Shown here: positions 45,179-53,720 of the stretch, in pieces
How positions within the stretch are numbered: position 1 is the first letter of the stretch
How the letters are laid out: every line of letters starts with the position of its first letter
Assembly: GCA_002973635.1 (NCBI GenBank)
Contig: CP027224.1
Location: 4,474,501 to 4,538,500 of the forward strand
Length of the DNA stretch: 64,000 bases
DNA from: Lysinibacillus sp. B2A1
GTDB lineage: Bacteria; Bacillota; Bacilli; Bacillales_A; Planococcaceae
Direction: 5' to 3'
Translations under genes and position numbers: made by a program
The notes under the pieces: generated by a model
Seen by the model: only the letters and a program-made list of their open reading frames with translations
Database searches by the model: none
What the model was told of the DNA's origin: nothing

Positions 45179-45858
45179 TCGTCCATCACCTCATTCGGAT
45201 ATATCTCGCCACAAATCGGTAAATATACAGGATATGTGTAGTTTACCTTTTGTAACTCCAATGTTTTTTCTTGTATTTTCCCTGGCATCCCTTCGCAATG
45301 GAAGGTTCCACAGATTGGTAAATAAATAGGGTATTGATATTGGTCTGATTCCAATTCTATATACTGTGTCTGTGGCATCTTAATAGCAATGTATTCTAAC
45401 CATGATCGCTTGTTTTTTGTCGCTTCTACTAATTCACGTAATCGTTTCATATCCTTCTTCGCAATAAACGGTTCGTCTACTTCAATTTTGAAACGATATT
45501 TATGACCATCATATTCAAACCATTCATATACGTTGGCATTAGGATAAACAATGGAGACAACACGCTCCACAGCCCAACGCGTGCCTTTTTTTCTATGCCA
45601 ACTAATAGATGCTTTAATGAGCTCACGTTTTTGCATAACCGACAGCTCGTTGTCGTAAAAATCAACGTGCTTTTCGTATGCGATTAAATCCAGAAGTCGC
45701 TCTGGCAATTTATCAATGTTGACTAGATCATATAGTGCTTCAGCCTCTTCGTAAGCTTCACGTAGTTGAATAACACCTGCTTCCATCATGGCTACTAAAA
45801 CAGGGTCCTTCGATAGACTGTACGGCAATAGCTTCAAATATTGGCTAACGTCAATCAT
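45172..45858 (-). CDS. phage tail protein I (P2 gpI-like baseplate protein)
   Basis: 228 residues. The N-terminal 160 match P2 gpI: YLKLLPYSLSKDPVLVAMME, LPERLLDLIAYEKHVDFYDN, KRELIKASISWHRKKGTRWA. The C-terminus adds a repeated motif (YPIYLPICGTFHCE, YPVYLPICGEIYPNE) that looks like an internal duplication. It joins the baseplate to the fibres and overlaps gpJ by eight bases. Confidence 0.85.
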   Translation of the reverse strand: MIDVSQYLKLLPYSLSKDPVLVAMMEAGVIQLREAYEEAEALYDLVNIDKLPERLLDLIAYEKHVDFYDNELSVMQKRELIKASISWHRKKGTRWAVERVVSIVYPNANVYEWFEYDGHKYRFKIEVDEPFIAKKDMKRLRELVEATKNKRSWLEYIAIKMPQTQYIELESDQYQYPIYLPICGTFHCEGMPGKIQEKTLELQKVNYTYPVYLPICGEIYPNEVMDEW

Positions 45859-46972
45859 CCGCTAATCCTCTATTCGTCAATGTAGCAACCGATTCATTCG
45901 CCACCTCTGTTTTACCGACCTCAATAAACATCATAGAATTTACAGCAACACGTGCGGCGCCTGCTTCTTTCAAACGTGCAATTAGTTCTGATAAATCAAC
46001 GTCACGCCCCATCTTATTGCGTTGCCAAATTAAATACTTGTTAAAAGCTGCATCCACTTGCCCTTCAATAATCGATGCAAATGTACCATTCTTTTTTGAA
46101 ATCCAATAATCGACAATTACTTCATATTCAATTGATGTAGGTGCACCAACAGAAACTTTGTCTGTCAATGGACGTACCTTTTTATCAGTCAGTAACTCTG
46201 ACACAAGGCCAAGTTCTTCCTCTGATGGCAGCCGCCCTTCCTTCATTAAAATACGCACATCGACCTCACCTTCAATCGGTGAGTCTGCTACGACGTCTAC
46301 GATATCCTGACTTGCAGCCTTCGCCCAGTAAATATATGCACCTTCCGGACCTGCTACAGAAAACGATTCAGGCGCTAACCTGATGCGCTCGGCATACGCA
46401 TCATCACTTTCTAGTTCCATACCGCCACTTGTAATCGTTGTATTTTGGACTGACTTTACCCAAGGCAGTGGTTTCACTAGAGCCGATATTTCCCCTGGTA
46501 GATAGCCATTGCCTACCTCACCAAATTCGGTGCATGTCGCTCCGACTGTCACCAAATTCTCACCAAGAGGAATAACAAGCGCCTCATCTGTCGCAAAGTA
46601 TGTGTTTTCACCAACCAAAAATTGAGTGCCTCGCTCAACTGTTAACGTATCCACACGATCTGGCTCCAATTCAAATGCCATAGTCGTTATGGCTGCTTTG
46701 GAAGGTAGTCGCTCCGTAGACATTTCGATACCCATATGCTCAAGTGTGTCATCCTCAGCGTAAGCAAGTCGATTTTGACGAAGTGCATGTTCTAATTTGT
46801 TACGCTCTAATGAAACGATAGCCGTCAATGTCTGTATGAACTTTCGTCGAGGATCGGCACGTTGCAGGCTAATGCCTGTTTTTTCTTCAACATGTAGCAG
46901 CATCTCACGTTCAATTAAATCGGGATCTTTTTCTAAAAAATCTATATCAGGTAAATTAAATCGATTCGTCAT
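45851..46972 (-). CDS. baseplate J/gp47 family protein
   Basis: 373 residues. The conserved baseplate J core is seen in TVERGTQFLVGENTYFATDE, EVGNGYLPGEISALVKPLPW and ESDDAYAERIRLAPESFSVA. It forms the wedge part of a contractile-tail baseplate. It overlaps the gp25-like gene by 17 bases. Confidence 0.9.
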   Translation of the reverse strand: MTNRFNLPDIDFLEKDPDLIEREMLLHVEEKTGISLQRADPRRKFIQTLTAIVSLERNKLEHALRQNRLAYAEDDTLEHMGIEMSTERLPSKAAITTMAFELEPDRVDTLTVERGTQFLVGENTYFATDEALVIPLGENLVTVGATCTEFGEVGNGYLPGEISALVKPLPWVKSVQNTTITSGGMELESDDAYAERIRLAPESFSVAGPEGAYIYWAKAASQDIVDVVADSPIEGEVDVRILMKEGRLPSEEELGLVSELLTDKKVRPLTDKVSVGAPTSIEYEVIVDYWISKKNGTFASIIEGQVDAAFNKYLIWQRNKMGRDVDLSELIARLKEAGAARVAVNSMMFIEVGKTEVANESVATLTNRGLADD

Positions 46973-47264
46973 TTATCCTCACCTTCGCTCTCGGTATCAA
47001 CTTACCTTCCAGACCATCACCAGTTACCACAACGGATTCAATGGTTGCACGTGGTTCAAATTTCGCCACTGCTTCCGTAATTTCATAAACAATCTTAGCC
47101 TTACGAATATTGATAGGGTCATCAATACCCATATTCCAACCAAATTCACGATCTAAGGGGCAACTCATAATAGACGTAGACAAAATAAAAGCGACATTCT
47201 GCAGAATCTCTTCCACACCTGTCGCTCCAAAATTTATTTTTCTCATTGGCTCTACTTCATACAA
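46956..47264 (-). CDS. GPW/gp25 family baseplate protein
   Basis: 102 residues with the gp25 signature around VEEILQNVAFILSTSIMSCP, LDREFGWNMGID. TTG at 47262-47264 is preceded by GGGTGATG; an internal ATG is the alternative start. It links sheath and baseplate. Confidence 0.85.
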   Translation of the reverse strand: MYEVEPMRKINFGATGVEEILQNVAFILSTSIMSCPLDREFGWNMGIDDPINIRKAKIVYEITEAVAKFEPRATIESVVVTGDGLEGKLIPRAKVRINDESI

Positions 47265-47269
47265 CTACA

Positions 47270-47944
47270 TCACCCTTTCTTCAACGAGGAATAGGCGCTA
47301 TTTGCACTAATATACTTTCCTCCACCTAATGAATACCATCCATCCTTTTCACCATAAACTGTGAGTTTGTCGCCTTTCATTGCATAACCAAGCACCTTAT
47401 TATTAACTCCAGGACCACCACGAATATGCACTGACTTGACTATAATTGTCATTGTTCCTGTCGCTTGTTTTGACGTTGCTGTAGTGTTTGTTTTTTTCAC
47501 TTCTTGATTCGATGAGATTGTTTTTTTAGGTGCTGTATTAGCAGTATCATTAACGTACTCAAGCAATTCAAGCTGTACTTCAATCGTCATTACATTCCCT
47601 TTACTATCAATGTTTTTATGTGTCTCACTCAGCTTTTTAATGACCCAATAATTTGTAGAAATCGGCTTATTCCCTCTTATGAAGAGTGCCTTCTGTCCCC
47701 ACCGCGCGAATTTTCTTAACTTGACCATCTGTTCTTCTGGATTTACTCCAAGTTCTGCGCGTAATAACACAGTAAGTGTAATTGGATCAACGCCTGGTCC
47801 TTCAAACTCTAAAATTGGCTTTTGTCCAATAATGGCATGTTCCTTCCAACGCGGCTCATTTGTGCGTTGAAACTCATCATAGGTTTGTATTTTTTTGTCT
47901 GATACTTCAAAGACAATTTCTCCGAAGCTTCCTATCACTGCCAT
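47270..47944 (-). CDS. P2 gpU-like tail protein with C-terminal SH3 domain
   Basis: 224 residues. The first 130 resemble P2 gpU (MAVIGSFGEIVFEVSDKKIQ, PILEFEGPGVDPITLTVLLR). A Thr/Lys-rich linker leads to a bacterial SH3 domain (SVHIRGGPGVNNKVLGYAMK, GWYSLGGGKYISANSAY), which may touch the cell wall. This fusion is not part of P2 gpU. The start was set at ATG 47942-47944, with AGGGGGT upstream. Confidence 0.8.
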   Translation of the reverse strand: MAVIGSFGEIVFEVSDKKIQTYDEFQRTNEPRWKEHAIIGQKPILEFEGPGVDPITLTVLLRAELGVNPEEQMVKLRKFARWGQKALFIRGNKPISTNYWVIKKLSETHKNIDSKGNVMTIEVQLELLEYVNDTANTAPKKTISSNQEVKKTNTTATSKQATGTMTIIVKSVHIRGGPGVNNKVLGYAMKGDKLTVYGEKDGWYSLGGGKYISANSAYSSLKKG

Positions 47945-47948
47945 CCTG

Positions 47949-48245
47949 TTACCCCCTACCATTTACAAAAACGTTTGGGCTGTGTGTATTGCCCATAGAT
48001 GAGCCACACGCTGTAAGGTCATCCACACGACACAATCGCTTTTTGTTAACGAATACGTTGGGACTACCTGTTGCTGCCACCGAATCATGACATATTGCGC
48101 CGCAACAATGAGTCATCCAGTGGTCACCCACTCGATGGGCAGGTATGCTGTTAATAAACACATTGTGACTGCCCTCGTCATTTGGACGGGGAACAAAACA
48201 GCCATGACCCTTACATATATCCCCTTTTCGGATTGCTGCAGGCAT
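47949..48245 (-). CDS. PAAR-like baseplate spike tip protein
   Basis: 98 residues. The PAAR/DUF4150-like pattern includes AAIRKGDICKGHGC, PNVFVNKKRLCRVDD and SPNVFVNGRG, with several His/Cys residues able to hold a metal at the tip (HCCGAICH). It directly follows the gpV gene, as spike tips do. Start at ATG 48243-48245, after GGTGGTGAG. Confidence 0.85.
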   Translation of the reverse strand: MPAAIRKGDICKGHGCFVPRPNDEGSHNVFINSIPAHRVGDHWMTHCCGAICHDSVAATGSPNVFVNKKRLCRVDDLTACGSSMGNTHSPNVFVNGRG

Positions 48246-48246
48246 A

Positions 48247-48654
48247 TTACTCACCACCTGAATTCAAATGGATTTCTCGAGCATCCAAGTAAATATCTTC
48301 ATCCGCTTTTATAAAAATACTCCCCACACAATCAATCCTCATTTCATGTGTAACTGTGTCATATTCCACACAAGTGTTGTCCTCAAATCGAATATAATGT
48401 TTATTGACATCTTTAACCGGGGGCTCACTTACTTCACTATAAACAGCACCAATTACATACCCTCGTGATGATCCGTTGAAAATACACACGACATGCTCAT
48501 CAACCTTTGGCATCGTATATGCTTGATTTTTGAGCGTCCACTGATACAAAATCTTTAACTCCTCTGAAACAGTGCCATCGCATTGCTCACGCTTCACTCG
48601 TACAGTGCCACGCTCAGGATACACAGAGGACACAGTACATTCTTCCACTTTCAT
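48247..48654 (-). CDS. baseplate assembly/spike protein gpV-like
   Basis: 135 residues. The OB-fold start of gpV-like spikes is seen in EECTVSSVYPERGTVRVKRE, followed by MPKVDEHVVCIFNGSSRGYV and a beta-helical end (VEYDTVTHEMRIDCVGSIFI). It forms the membrane-piercing spike. Start set at ATG 48652-48654 with TGGAGGG upstream; the longer frame overlaps gpD. Confidence 0.82.
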   Translation of the reverse strand: MKVEECTVSSVYPERGTVRVKREQCDGTVSEELKILYQWTLKNQAYTMPKVDEHVVCIFNGSSRGYVIGAVYSEVSEPPVKDVNKHYIRFEDNTCVEYDTVTHEMRIDCVGSIFIKADEDIYLDAREIHLNSGGE

Positions 48655-48655
48655 A

Positions 48656-49678
48656 TTAGTAACCCTCCAGACATCGACGTAATTCAAGCGATACTGAAGA
48701 AGGCGCATATACAACTCTTGTTGCAATATACTTACCATTCAGCTTGCCAAAATCTAAAATATTAAAGGTCATCCCAGCATCTATATGCATACTGGAAATG
48801 ACCTCTAAATTAATGGTTGTAGCATTTTTATTTTTTTCCCGAAGCTTTTTCTTTGCTAACCGTTGTGCCTCTGCTACTGTTTTCACATCTTCTTTCACAA
48901 CAAGCGTTCGACCAACTTTAGGCGCTTTAGGAGCCGTAAAAGTAGCAGAAATTGTTTTTTTCTTCGTAGCATTATGATTTGTTACACGACACGCACGATA
49001 CATATCTGTAAGTGTCGTTTTAAAAGAATGACCAATAACCTTAATGACATCCGTTCCCTTACTGTTTCTACGAATGTCTTCTACAGTTGGCTGCTTCTCA
49101 TAATCTGCTTCATCTAGCACAACTATCGTATTGCTCGATAACTTTAGGCACAAACCTTCATCTTTACAAAGCCTATGAACAAATTTTAAGTCTGTTTCAT
49201 TTTCCTGCTCATAGCGATCCTTTTTTGGATTTTCTGATGTTTGCCAAACAAGCTTTAAGCCATTTGCGCTTGCTACATCACCTACAACCTTTTTAAGTGT
49301 AGCCTTTTCCCATGCTTTACATTTTTCCTCACCACGCAGGCTATTAGCTTCTGAGGTAGCTAGTGCACTGATTGAAATAACAGATTCTGCTCCTGAAATA
49401 TCATCAATCTCAAATTTACCGAGCTTCGTCTTAATCGGCTTGTCGGCCCAATATGATCTGATTAGAGTAGGCTCTAACAAAGACCCCTTGGTCGGAAACC
49501 ATTTTCCAATCCAAAGAGCATTCGTATCCTCTAACCTAATATTTAAATCATCAATTTCCCCCGATAAATTATCAGTAAAAGTCCAATCAAGTAAATGTCT
49601 TTCAAGCTCTTCCGTGATATTTTCGTGATTGTAATCAAGATCAAGAAAAGTACGTTTTGCCGTCAATATCTCACTCAT
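48656..49678 (-). CDS. phage late control D-like protein (tail hub, gpD)
   Basis: 340 residues with the gpD/gp27-like hub fold: FTDNLSGEIDDLNIRLEDTN, KCKAWEKATLKKVVGDVASA, ENETDLKFVHRLCKDEGLCL. It is the tail hub beneath the spike. It overlaps gpX by four bases. Confidence 0.88.
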   Translation of the reverse strand: MSEILTAKRTFLDLDYNHENITEELERHLLDWTFTDNLSGEIDDLNIRLEDTNALWIGKWFPTKGSLLEPTLIRSYWADKPIKTKLGKFEIDDISGAESVISISALATSEANSLRGEEKCKAWEKATLKKVVGDVASANGLKLVWQTSENPKKDRYEQENETDLKFVHRLCKDEGLCLKLSSNTIVVLDEADYEKQPTVEDIRRNSKGTDVIKVIGHSFKTTLTDMYRACRVTNHNATKKKTISATFTAPKAPKVGRTLVVKEDVKTVAEAQRLAKKKLREKNKNATTINLEVISSMHIDAGMTFNILDFGKLNGKYIATRVVYAPSSVSLELRRCLEGY

Positions 49679-49890
49679 AGCGTATCCTCCTCACCGAGCC
49701 ACGATGGACGTTGTGTATAAATTGCCGTATCAATAACAGGCACATTCAACACTACATCGCCAGGAAAAAACACAATTTCACGATGTTTTGGATTTGCCTC
49801 AAGCAAAAGGGGAAGCAAATATTCACTTCCCCATAACCTATATGCAATTAGATCCCATGTTTCGCCCTGGATAGTTGTATAACTATTCAT
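49675..49890 (-). CDS. tail protein X (LysM-like)
   Basis: 71 residues. A LysM-like fold is apparent in SYTTIQGETWDLIAYRLWGS and FFPGDVVLNVPVI. gpX binds the hub and tail tip region in P2. Start at ATG 49888-49890 after AAGGAGGACACAGT, overlapping the tape measure stop. Confidence 0.85.
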   Translation of the reverse strand: MNSYTTIQGETWDLIAYRLWGSEYLLPLLLEANPKHREIVFFPGDVVLNVPVIDTAIYTQRPSWLGEEDTL

Positions 49891-52669
49891 ACTGTGTCCT
49901 CCTTGGTGTAGCGCCACCTCCACCGGTTATCTGTGTATTATCAATACGTGTCTTGAGACTATTTAGAGCTGCTATTACATTTTGAGTAGCTGTTTGAATA
50001 CCTTGAATTGAATTAATCCAACCACTTGCCTGCCCAATAGTTGCTGCTAGAGTAGACATATTTGCAGTCGATAGATCAGTAGATGTTTTTAATGAGAAAA
50101 ATGATGTCACAAAATTAGTACTTACTTGTCCTGAGTACATCGTTAAATTGTCCATATTAACAGCCGTAGTACTAGCGCTCGTTTGAAGTGTTGTAAGCGA
50201 ACTTGTGACAGTGGTACTTACTTGTCCAAAACTTGTTGATAGATTAGCCATCATCATATTGGTTGTCTCAAATGTTGCTGCTAATTTTGTAGCAGATGCA
50301 TTTAGTTGTGTTGTATCTAGTGTTTGTGTAGTTGTCGCTTTGCTTTCTGTTGTTTGTTTTGATGGTGTAGGTGCAGGCGCACTTGTTGCTGTTGCGCTAC
50401 TACCTCCACGCGCAGTATCGACTGCTTTACCACCAAACCATTTACCGCCAAAATAGCCGACAGCTCCACCAAGTATTCCACCCACTGCTGTTCCAACGGG
50501 TCCAGCAATAGCTGTACCAATACCTGCACCGATTTTGGCTCCACCGATTCCACCTGCAAGTCCACCGACCGATTCGCTTGTTGCTTTTACTTTATCATCG
50601 GACTTGCTGATATTGTAGGCTTCCATTGCAATACTGAGAGGTAACAAAGCTTTCCCTGCAACTTTACCTACTTTACCAACTTGCCCCATTATCCGAGCCC
50701 CTCGTGAAGGGGGAGGATTTGGAGGTATTGGTGGTGGCACGGGAGGAGGGTGTGGCCCACCTCCATATCGAGTAATTGTACCTGTTCGATTCGGTCCTAT
50801 GATGCCACCGTTATTTCCAGGCGTTGGGGGTGTAGGGGGTGGTGTTGGTGGAGGCGTTGGTGGAGGCGTTGGGGGCGTTGGTGGCGTTGGGGGTGGCAAA
50901 GTTGTTGCTCGTCTGGAATTATAAGCATCTCTGCCCCACTTACCTGCTCCAATTGCACCCTTTACCATTAAACCACCGCCCATCATCCAAGCGGCTGCGC
51001 CCATGCCAACTGCACCACCAATATTCCCGTCCATTAAATTGCTTCCTGCTGCTTTCAAAGATCCAGTAAATGCTCCTAACCAAGCTTCAAAAGCAATTTC
51101 ACCAAGTTTTGAAAAGATTTCGCTCATTGCTTCACCACCGCTACCACCTAACCATGCTTCCATCTTGTCAGTTGCGGTATCTAGGGAATAGATTATTTTG
51201 TCTTCCAAATCCATTCCATCGAATTTATTGAACTTAGCTAATTCTTTTTCGTATTCTTTAAAAGCCTCCGGATCATGGCGGATTTCAGGTGTTAACTCAG
51301 GCTTCAATGTGGCAAAGGGATCTAAAATATCTCGTAGCCCCCCTGCTACTTTTTCGCCTAAAGCACCTATACCAGCCATATTCTCATCGACCATACCTGA
51401 AAGTCCTTGAAATGTGTCCTTTAATACGTCCAAAATAGGAGTAGCAAATGCAATCTGACCTGACTCAATTGAACCAAAAAACTCCTCTTTAGCGCCTGCA
51501 TAATTGTCTTTCATTACTGCAGCTGCTTTTGCTGCAGAACCTGCGCTATTTTCTAATGATTTGGTCATTTTGTCTATCTGTTCAGGCCCTGCACTCATTA
51601 ATGAGAGGAAACCAGACACTGCTTCAGTTCCAACTAATTTCCCTATAGTAGCGACACGCTCAGCATCACTCATATGTTCTGTAGCTCTAGTCAAATCTCT
51701 AACAATCGTAGACATAGACTTGGCTTCTTTATTGGCATCTTGCATGCTAAAGCCCAATTTATTCATGATTTTTTGCTGTGCTTTTGCAGGATTATTTAAC
51801 GCTAATAAGGAAGCACGTAAAGATGTACCTGCGTTGCTCCCCTCTAAACCAGAATTCGTCATAATTGCTGTAGCAGCAGAGACTTCTTCCAAACTTAATC
51901 CTAAATCAGCTGCAGGTTTACCAGCGTATTTAAATGCATACGCCATATCTTCAACACTAGCAGCAGAAATATTTGCTGACATCGCAAGCACATCAGAAAC
52001 TTTAGAAGCTTCCTCAGCATTCATGCCCCAGATGCTTAGAGCTGTAGAAACTGTGTTTGAAACGGTCGATAAATCCTCACCACTCGCTTCTGCACCTGCA
52101 ATAATACCAGGCATAGCTTTCATGATTTGATTTGTGTTCATTCCACCTGCAGCTAGGTCATCCATTGCAATAGCTGTTTCAGATGCTGATAGACTTGTAC
52201 TTGCACCCAATCTAAGTGCCGTTTCTCGCAAACCCTTCATTTCTGCAGCAGTTGCTCCAGTTTTACTTTGTACTTTTGACATCTGTGCCTCAAAATCTGA
52301 GGCAACATTTAGCGATTTCATAGCTGCGGCACCAGCTACAGTCGCAGTTGTAAAAGCCGCAACGCTTGCTACAGCTTTTGTTGTATTAATACCACTTTGT
52401 AAAGTTCCACTAATAGCTTTAACTCGCCGTTGTGCATTTTCAAGTTGACGTAACTCACGTGTAACTCGTTCAGTTTCTTCGGCATATTGCGTTTGCGTAA
52501 TTCGCCCCTGTCGAAACTCATTCCCTAAACGATTTAATTCACGTTGTGCTGCTCTTGATTGATTACGTAAATCGTCTATATTACCCGTCGCACGTTGAAA
52601 CGCGTTTCCTAAAGATCTAGCGATTTGGCCACCGATTTTGATAGTCATTTCCAATGCTTTTCTAGCCAT
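49883..52669 (-). CDS. tail tape measure protein (TP901 type)
   Basis: 928 residues. The N-terminal coiled coil (DDLRNQSRAAQRELNRLGNE) leads to the TMP core (GASTSLSASETAIAMDDLAA, GLSLEEVSAATAIMTNSGLE). Two proline-rich segments near residue 590-650 (PPPTPPTPPTPPPTPPP and HPPPVPPPIPPNPPP) and Gly-rich hydrophobic stretches follow. The protein sets tail length and is ejected with DNA. The start overlaps the -1 frameshift product of the chaperone gene. Confidence 0.93.
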   Translation of the reverse strand: MARKALEMTIKIGGQIARSLGNAFQRATGNIDDLRNQSRAAQRELNRLGNEFRQGRITQTQYAEETERVTRELRQLENAQRRVKAISGTLQSGINTTKAVASVAAFTTATVAGAAAMKSLNVASDFEAQMSKVQSKTGATAAEMKGLRETALRLGASTSLSASETAIAMDDLAAGGMNTNQIMKAMPGIIAGAEASGEDLSTVSNTVSTALSIWGMNAEEASKVSDVLAMSANISAASVEDMAYAFKYAGKPAADLGLSLEEVSAATAIMTNSGLEGSNAGTSLRASLLALNNPAKAQQKIMNKLGFSMQDANKEAKSMSTIVRDLTRATEHMSDAERVATIGKLVGTEAVSGFLSLMSAGPEQIDKMTKSLENSAGSAAKAAAVMKDNYAGAKEEFFGSIESGQIAFATPILDVLKDTFQGLSGMVDENMAGIGALGEKVAGGLRDILDPFATLKPELTPEIRHDPEAFKEYEKELAKFNKFDGMDLEDKIIYSLDTATDKMEAWLGGSGGEAMSEIFSKLGEIAFEAWLGAFTGSLKAAGSNLMDGNIGGAVGMGAAAWMMGGGLMVKGAIGAGKWGRDAYNSRRATTLPPPTPPTPPTPPPTPPPTPPPTPPTPGNNGGIIGPNRTGTITRYGGGPHPPPVPPPIPPNPPPSRGARIMGQVGKVGKVAGKALLPLSIAMEAYNISKSDDKVKATSESVGGLAGGIGGAKIGAGIGTAIAGPVGTAVGGILGGAVGYFGGKWFGGKAVDTARGGSSATATSAPAPTPSKQTTESKATTTQTLDTTQLNASATKLAATFETTNMMMANLSTSFGQVSTTVTSSLTTLQTSASTTAVNMDNLTMYSGQVSTNFVTSFFSLKTSTDLSTANMSTLAATIGQASGWINSIQGIQTATQNVIAALNSLKTRIDNTQITGGGGATPRRTQYE

Positions 52670-53161
52670 TGTTGTCTACCCCCTCATCGGCTGCTTCAAT
52701 CCATGCTCTAAGCTCTGACAATCTCTTAGACTGCCAAAATTCAATGCTAGTGTAAGTACCTCCAGACAGTTTTAAAAACGTCTGTCTGAACTCTTTTGCA
52801 CCACCATTGTCTCCTACCACTTCAAGAAAAAACCTCGGACTTGCAACAACATTTCAAAAAAATCAGCTCCATGAAGTTTTTCTAAATCATCTGGAATGCA
52901 ATTTAATGCCCGTGCTGCTAACTTCAACATGGCGTCTTGATTATAGATACTGTCAAAGCCTCCTGGGCGTCCATCCAAACGTAGTTCAGTATCCACGTTT
53001 AAAATATCTTTACCCGTGAGGTTGGAGAAATCTAATACAAGCTTATTAACCTCAGTCCCATTTAATTTTATTGGTTTTTTAATCGGCATTTCGATAATCT
53101 CTGGATTAGTTACCACCTGTTCAGTTTGTTTTTCAATATTTACATTATTGTTGTTAGTCAT
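52662..53161 (-). CDS. tail assembly chaperone, -1 frameshift product (gpE'/gpGT type)
   Basis: A -1 shift at the heptamer T-TTT-TTC (52826-52832) fuses the 115-residue protein to a second frame. That frame starts LEVVGDNGGAKEFRQTFLKL, continues SIEFWQSKRLSELRAWIEAA, and ends DNNG at a TAG overlapping the tape measure start. The product would have about 166 residues. The second frame is protein-like, and there is no separate start for it. Frameshifted chaperones are the rule just upstream of tape measure genes in lambda- and P2-like phages. Confidence 0.75.
52814..53161 (-). CDS. tail assembly chaperone, unshifted product (gpE/gpG type)
   Basis: 115 residues, starting MTNNNNVNIEKQTEQVVTNP. 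A conserved-looking core (IKLNGTEVNKLVLDFSNLTG, AMLKLAARALNCIPDDLEKL) is followed by the terminus RGFFLKW. It is located between tube and tape measure genes, as expected for the chaperone that coats the tape measure before tail polymerisation. The frame ends twelve bases after the slippery sequence. Confidence 0.8.
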   Translation of the reverse strand: MTNNNNVNIEKQTEQVVTNPEIIEMPIKKPIKLNGTEVNKLVLDFSNLTGKDILNVDTELRLDGRPGGFDSIYNQDAMLKLAARALNCIPDDLEKLHGADFFEMLLQVRGFFLKW

Positions 53162-53180
53162 TTTCGTTTCCTCCTTTTAA

Positions 53181-53705
53181 TTAGGCCATGCCTAGTGCTT
53201 CGCGTAAGCGAGCAGAATAATCCACATCATTCACGATAAAGATGTAGTTAATTTTGTCGATTTCAAGTAGTACAGTGCCTTCTCGCTCGACCTTCATATA
53301 GAGAACCTCGATTTCGGTGGAACTCTCATATGGAGAACCTTTTTGCACTTTACCTAAATCATTTTTAGTAGCGAGTCCATGCACTAATACTCGATTCGGT
53401 TTGAAATGATGTTTACCTTTAATAGCATCGTACTCTTGGTTTGCTAAACGACAGTCAACTGTAATAGCTTCAGGCTTGTAGAAATCCAACAATTCATCAC
53501 TTGTTACCCGCCAATTGATAGCAAACTTCATACTTTGAAAATGACCGTATGCTGGTGATTCGTACTCACCGAGAATGCCTGCACCGTTCACCGTTTCAGT
53601 CAGATATTCCAAAGAAGGGAGCTGCAAATCTGCAACCCCCTTCAAGTCGGACTTACCACTTACATAAACCCGAAAGTCATTCAGTTTTTCTGGAATGATA
53701 CTCAT
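53181..53705 (-). CDS. phage major tail tube protein (FII type)
   Basis: 174 residues with P2 FII features: EKLNDFRVYVSGKSDLKGVA, YGHFQSMKFAINWRVTSDEL, and the C-terminal DKINYIFIVNDVDYSA. It builds the inner tube of the contractile tail. It follows the sheath gene by 15 bases. Confidence 0.9.
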   Translation of the reverse strand: MSIIPEKLNDFRVYVSGKSDLKGVADLQLPSLEYLTETVNGAGILGEYESPAYGHFQSMKFAINWRVTSDELLDFYKPEAITVDCRLANQEYDAIKGKHHFKPNRVLVHGLATKNDLGKVQKGSPYESSTEIEVLYMKVEREGTVLLEIDKINYIFIVNDVDYSARLREALGMA

Positions 53706-53720
53706 TCACGATTCCCCCTA

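Noticed and set aside
50750..51069. Plus-strand frames rich in Trp and Arg opposite the tape measure gene
   Set aside because: They are shadows of the proline-rich codons of the tape measure gene and have no start signals.
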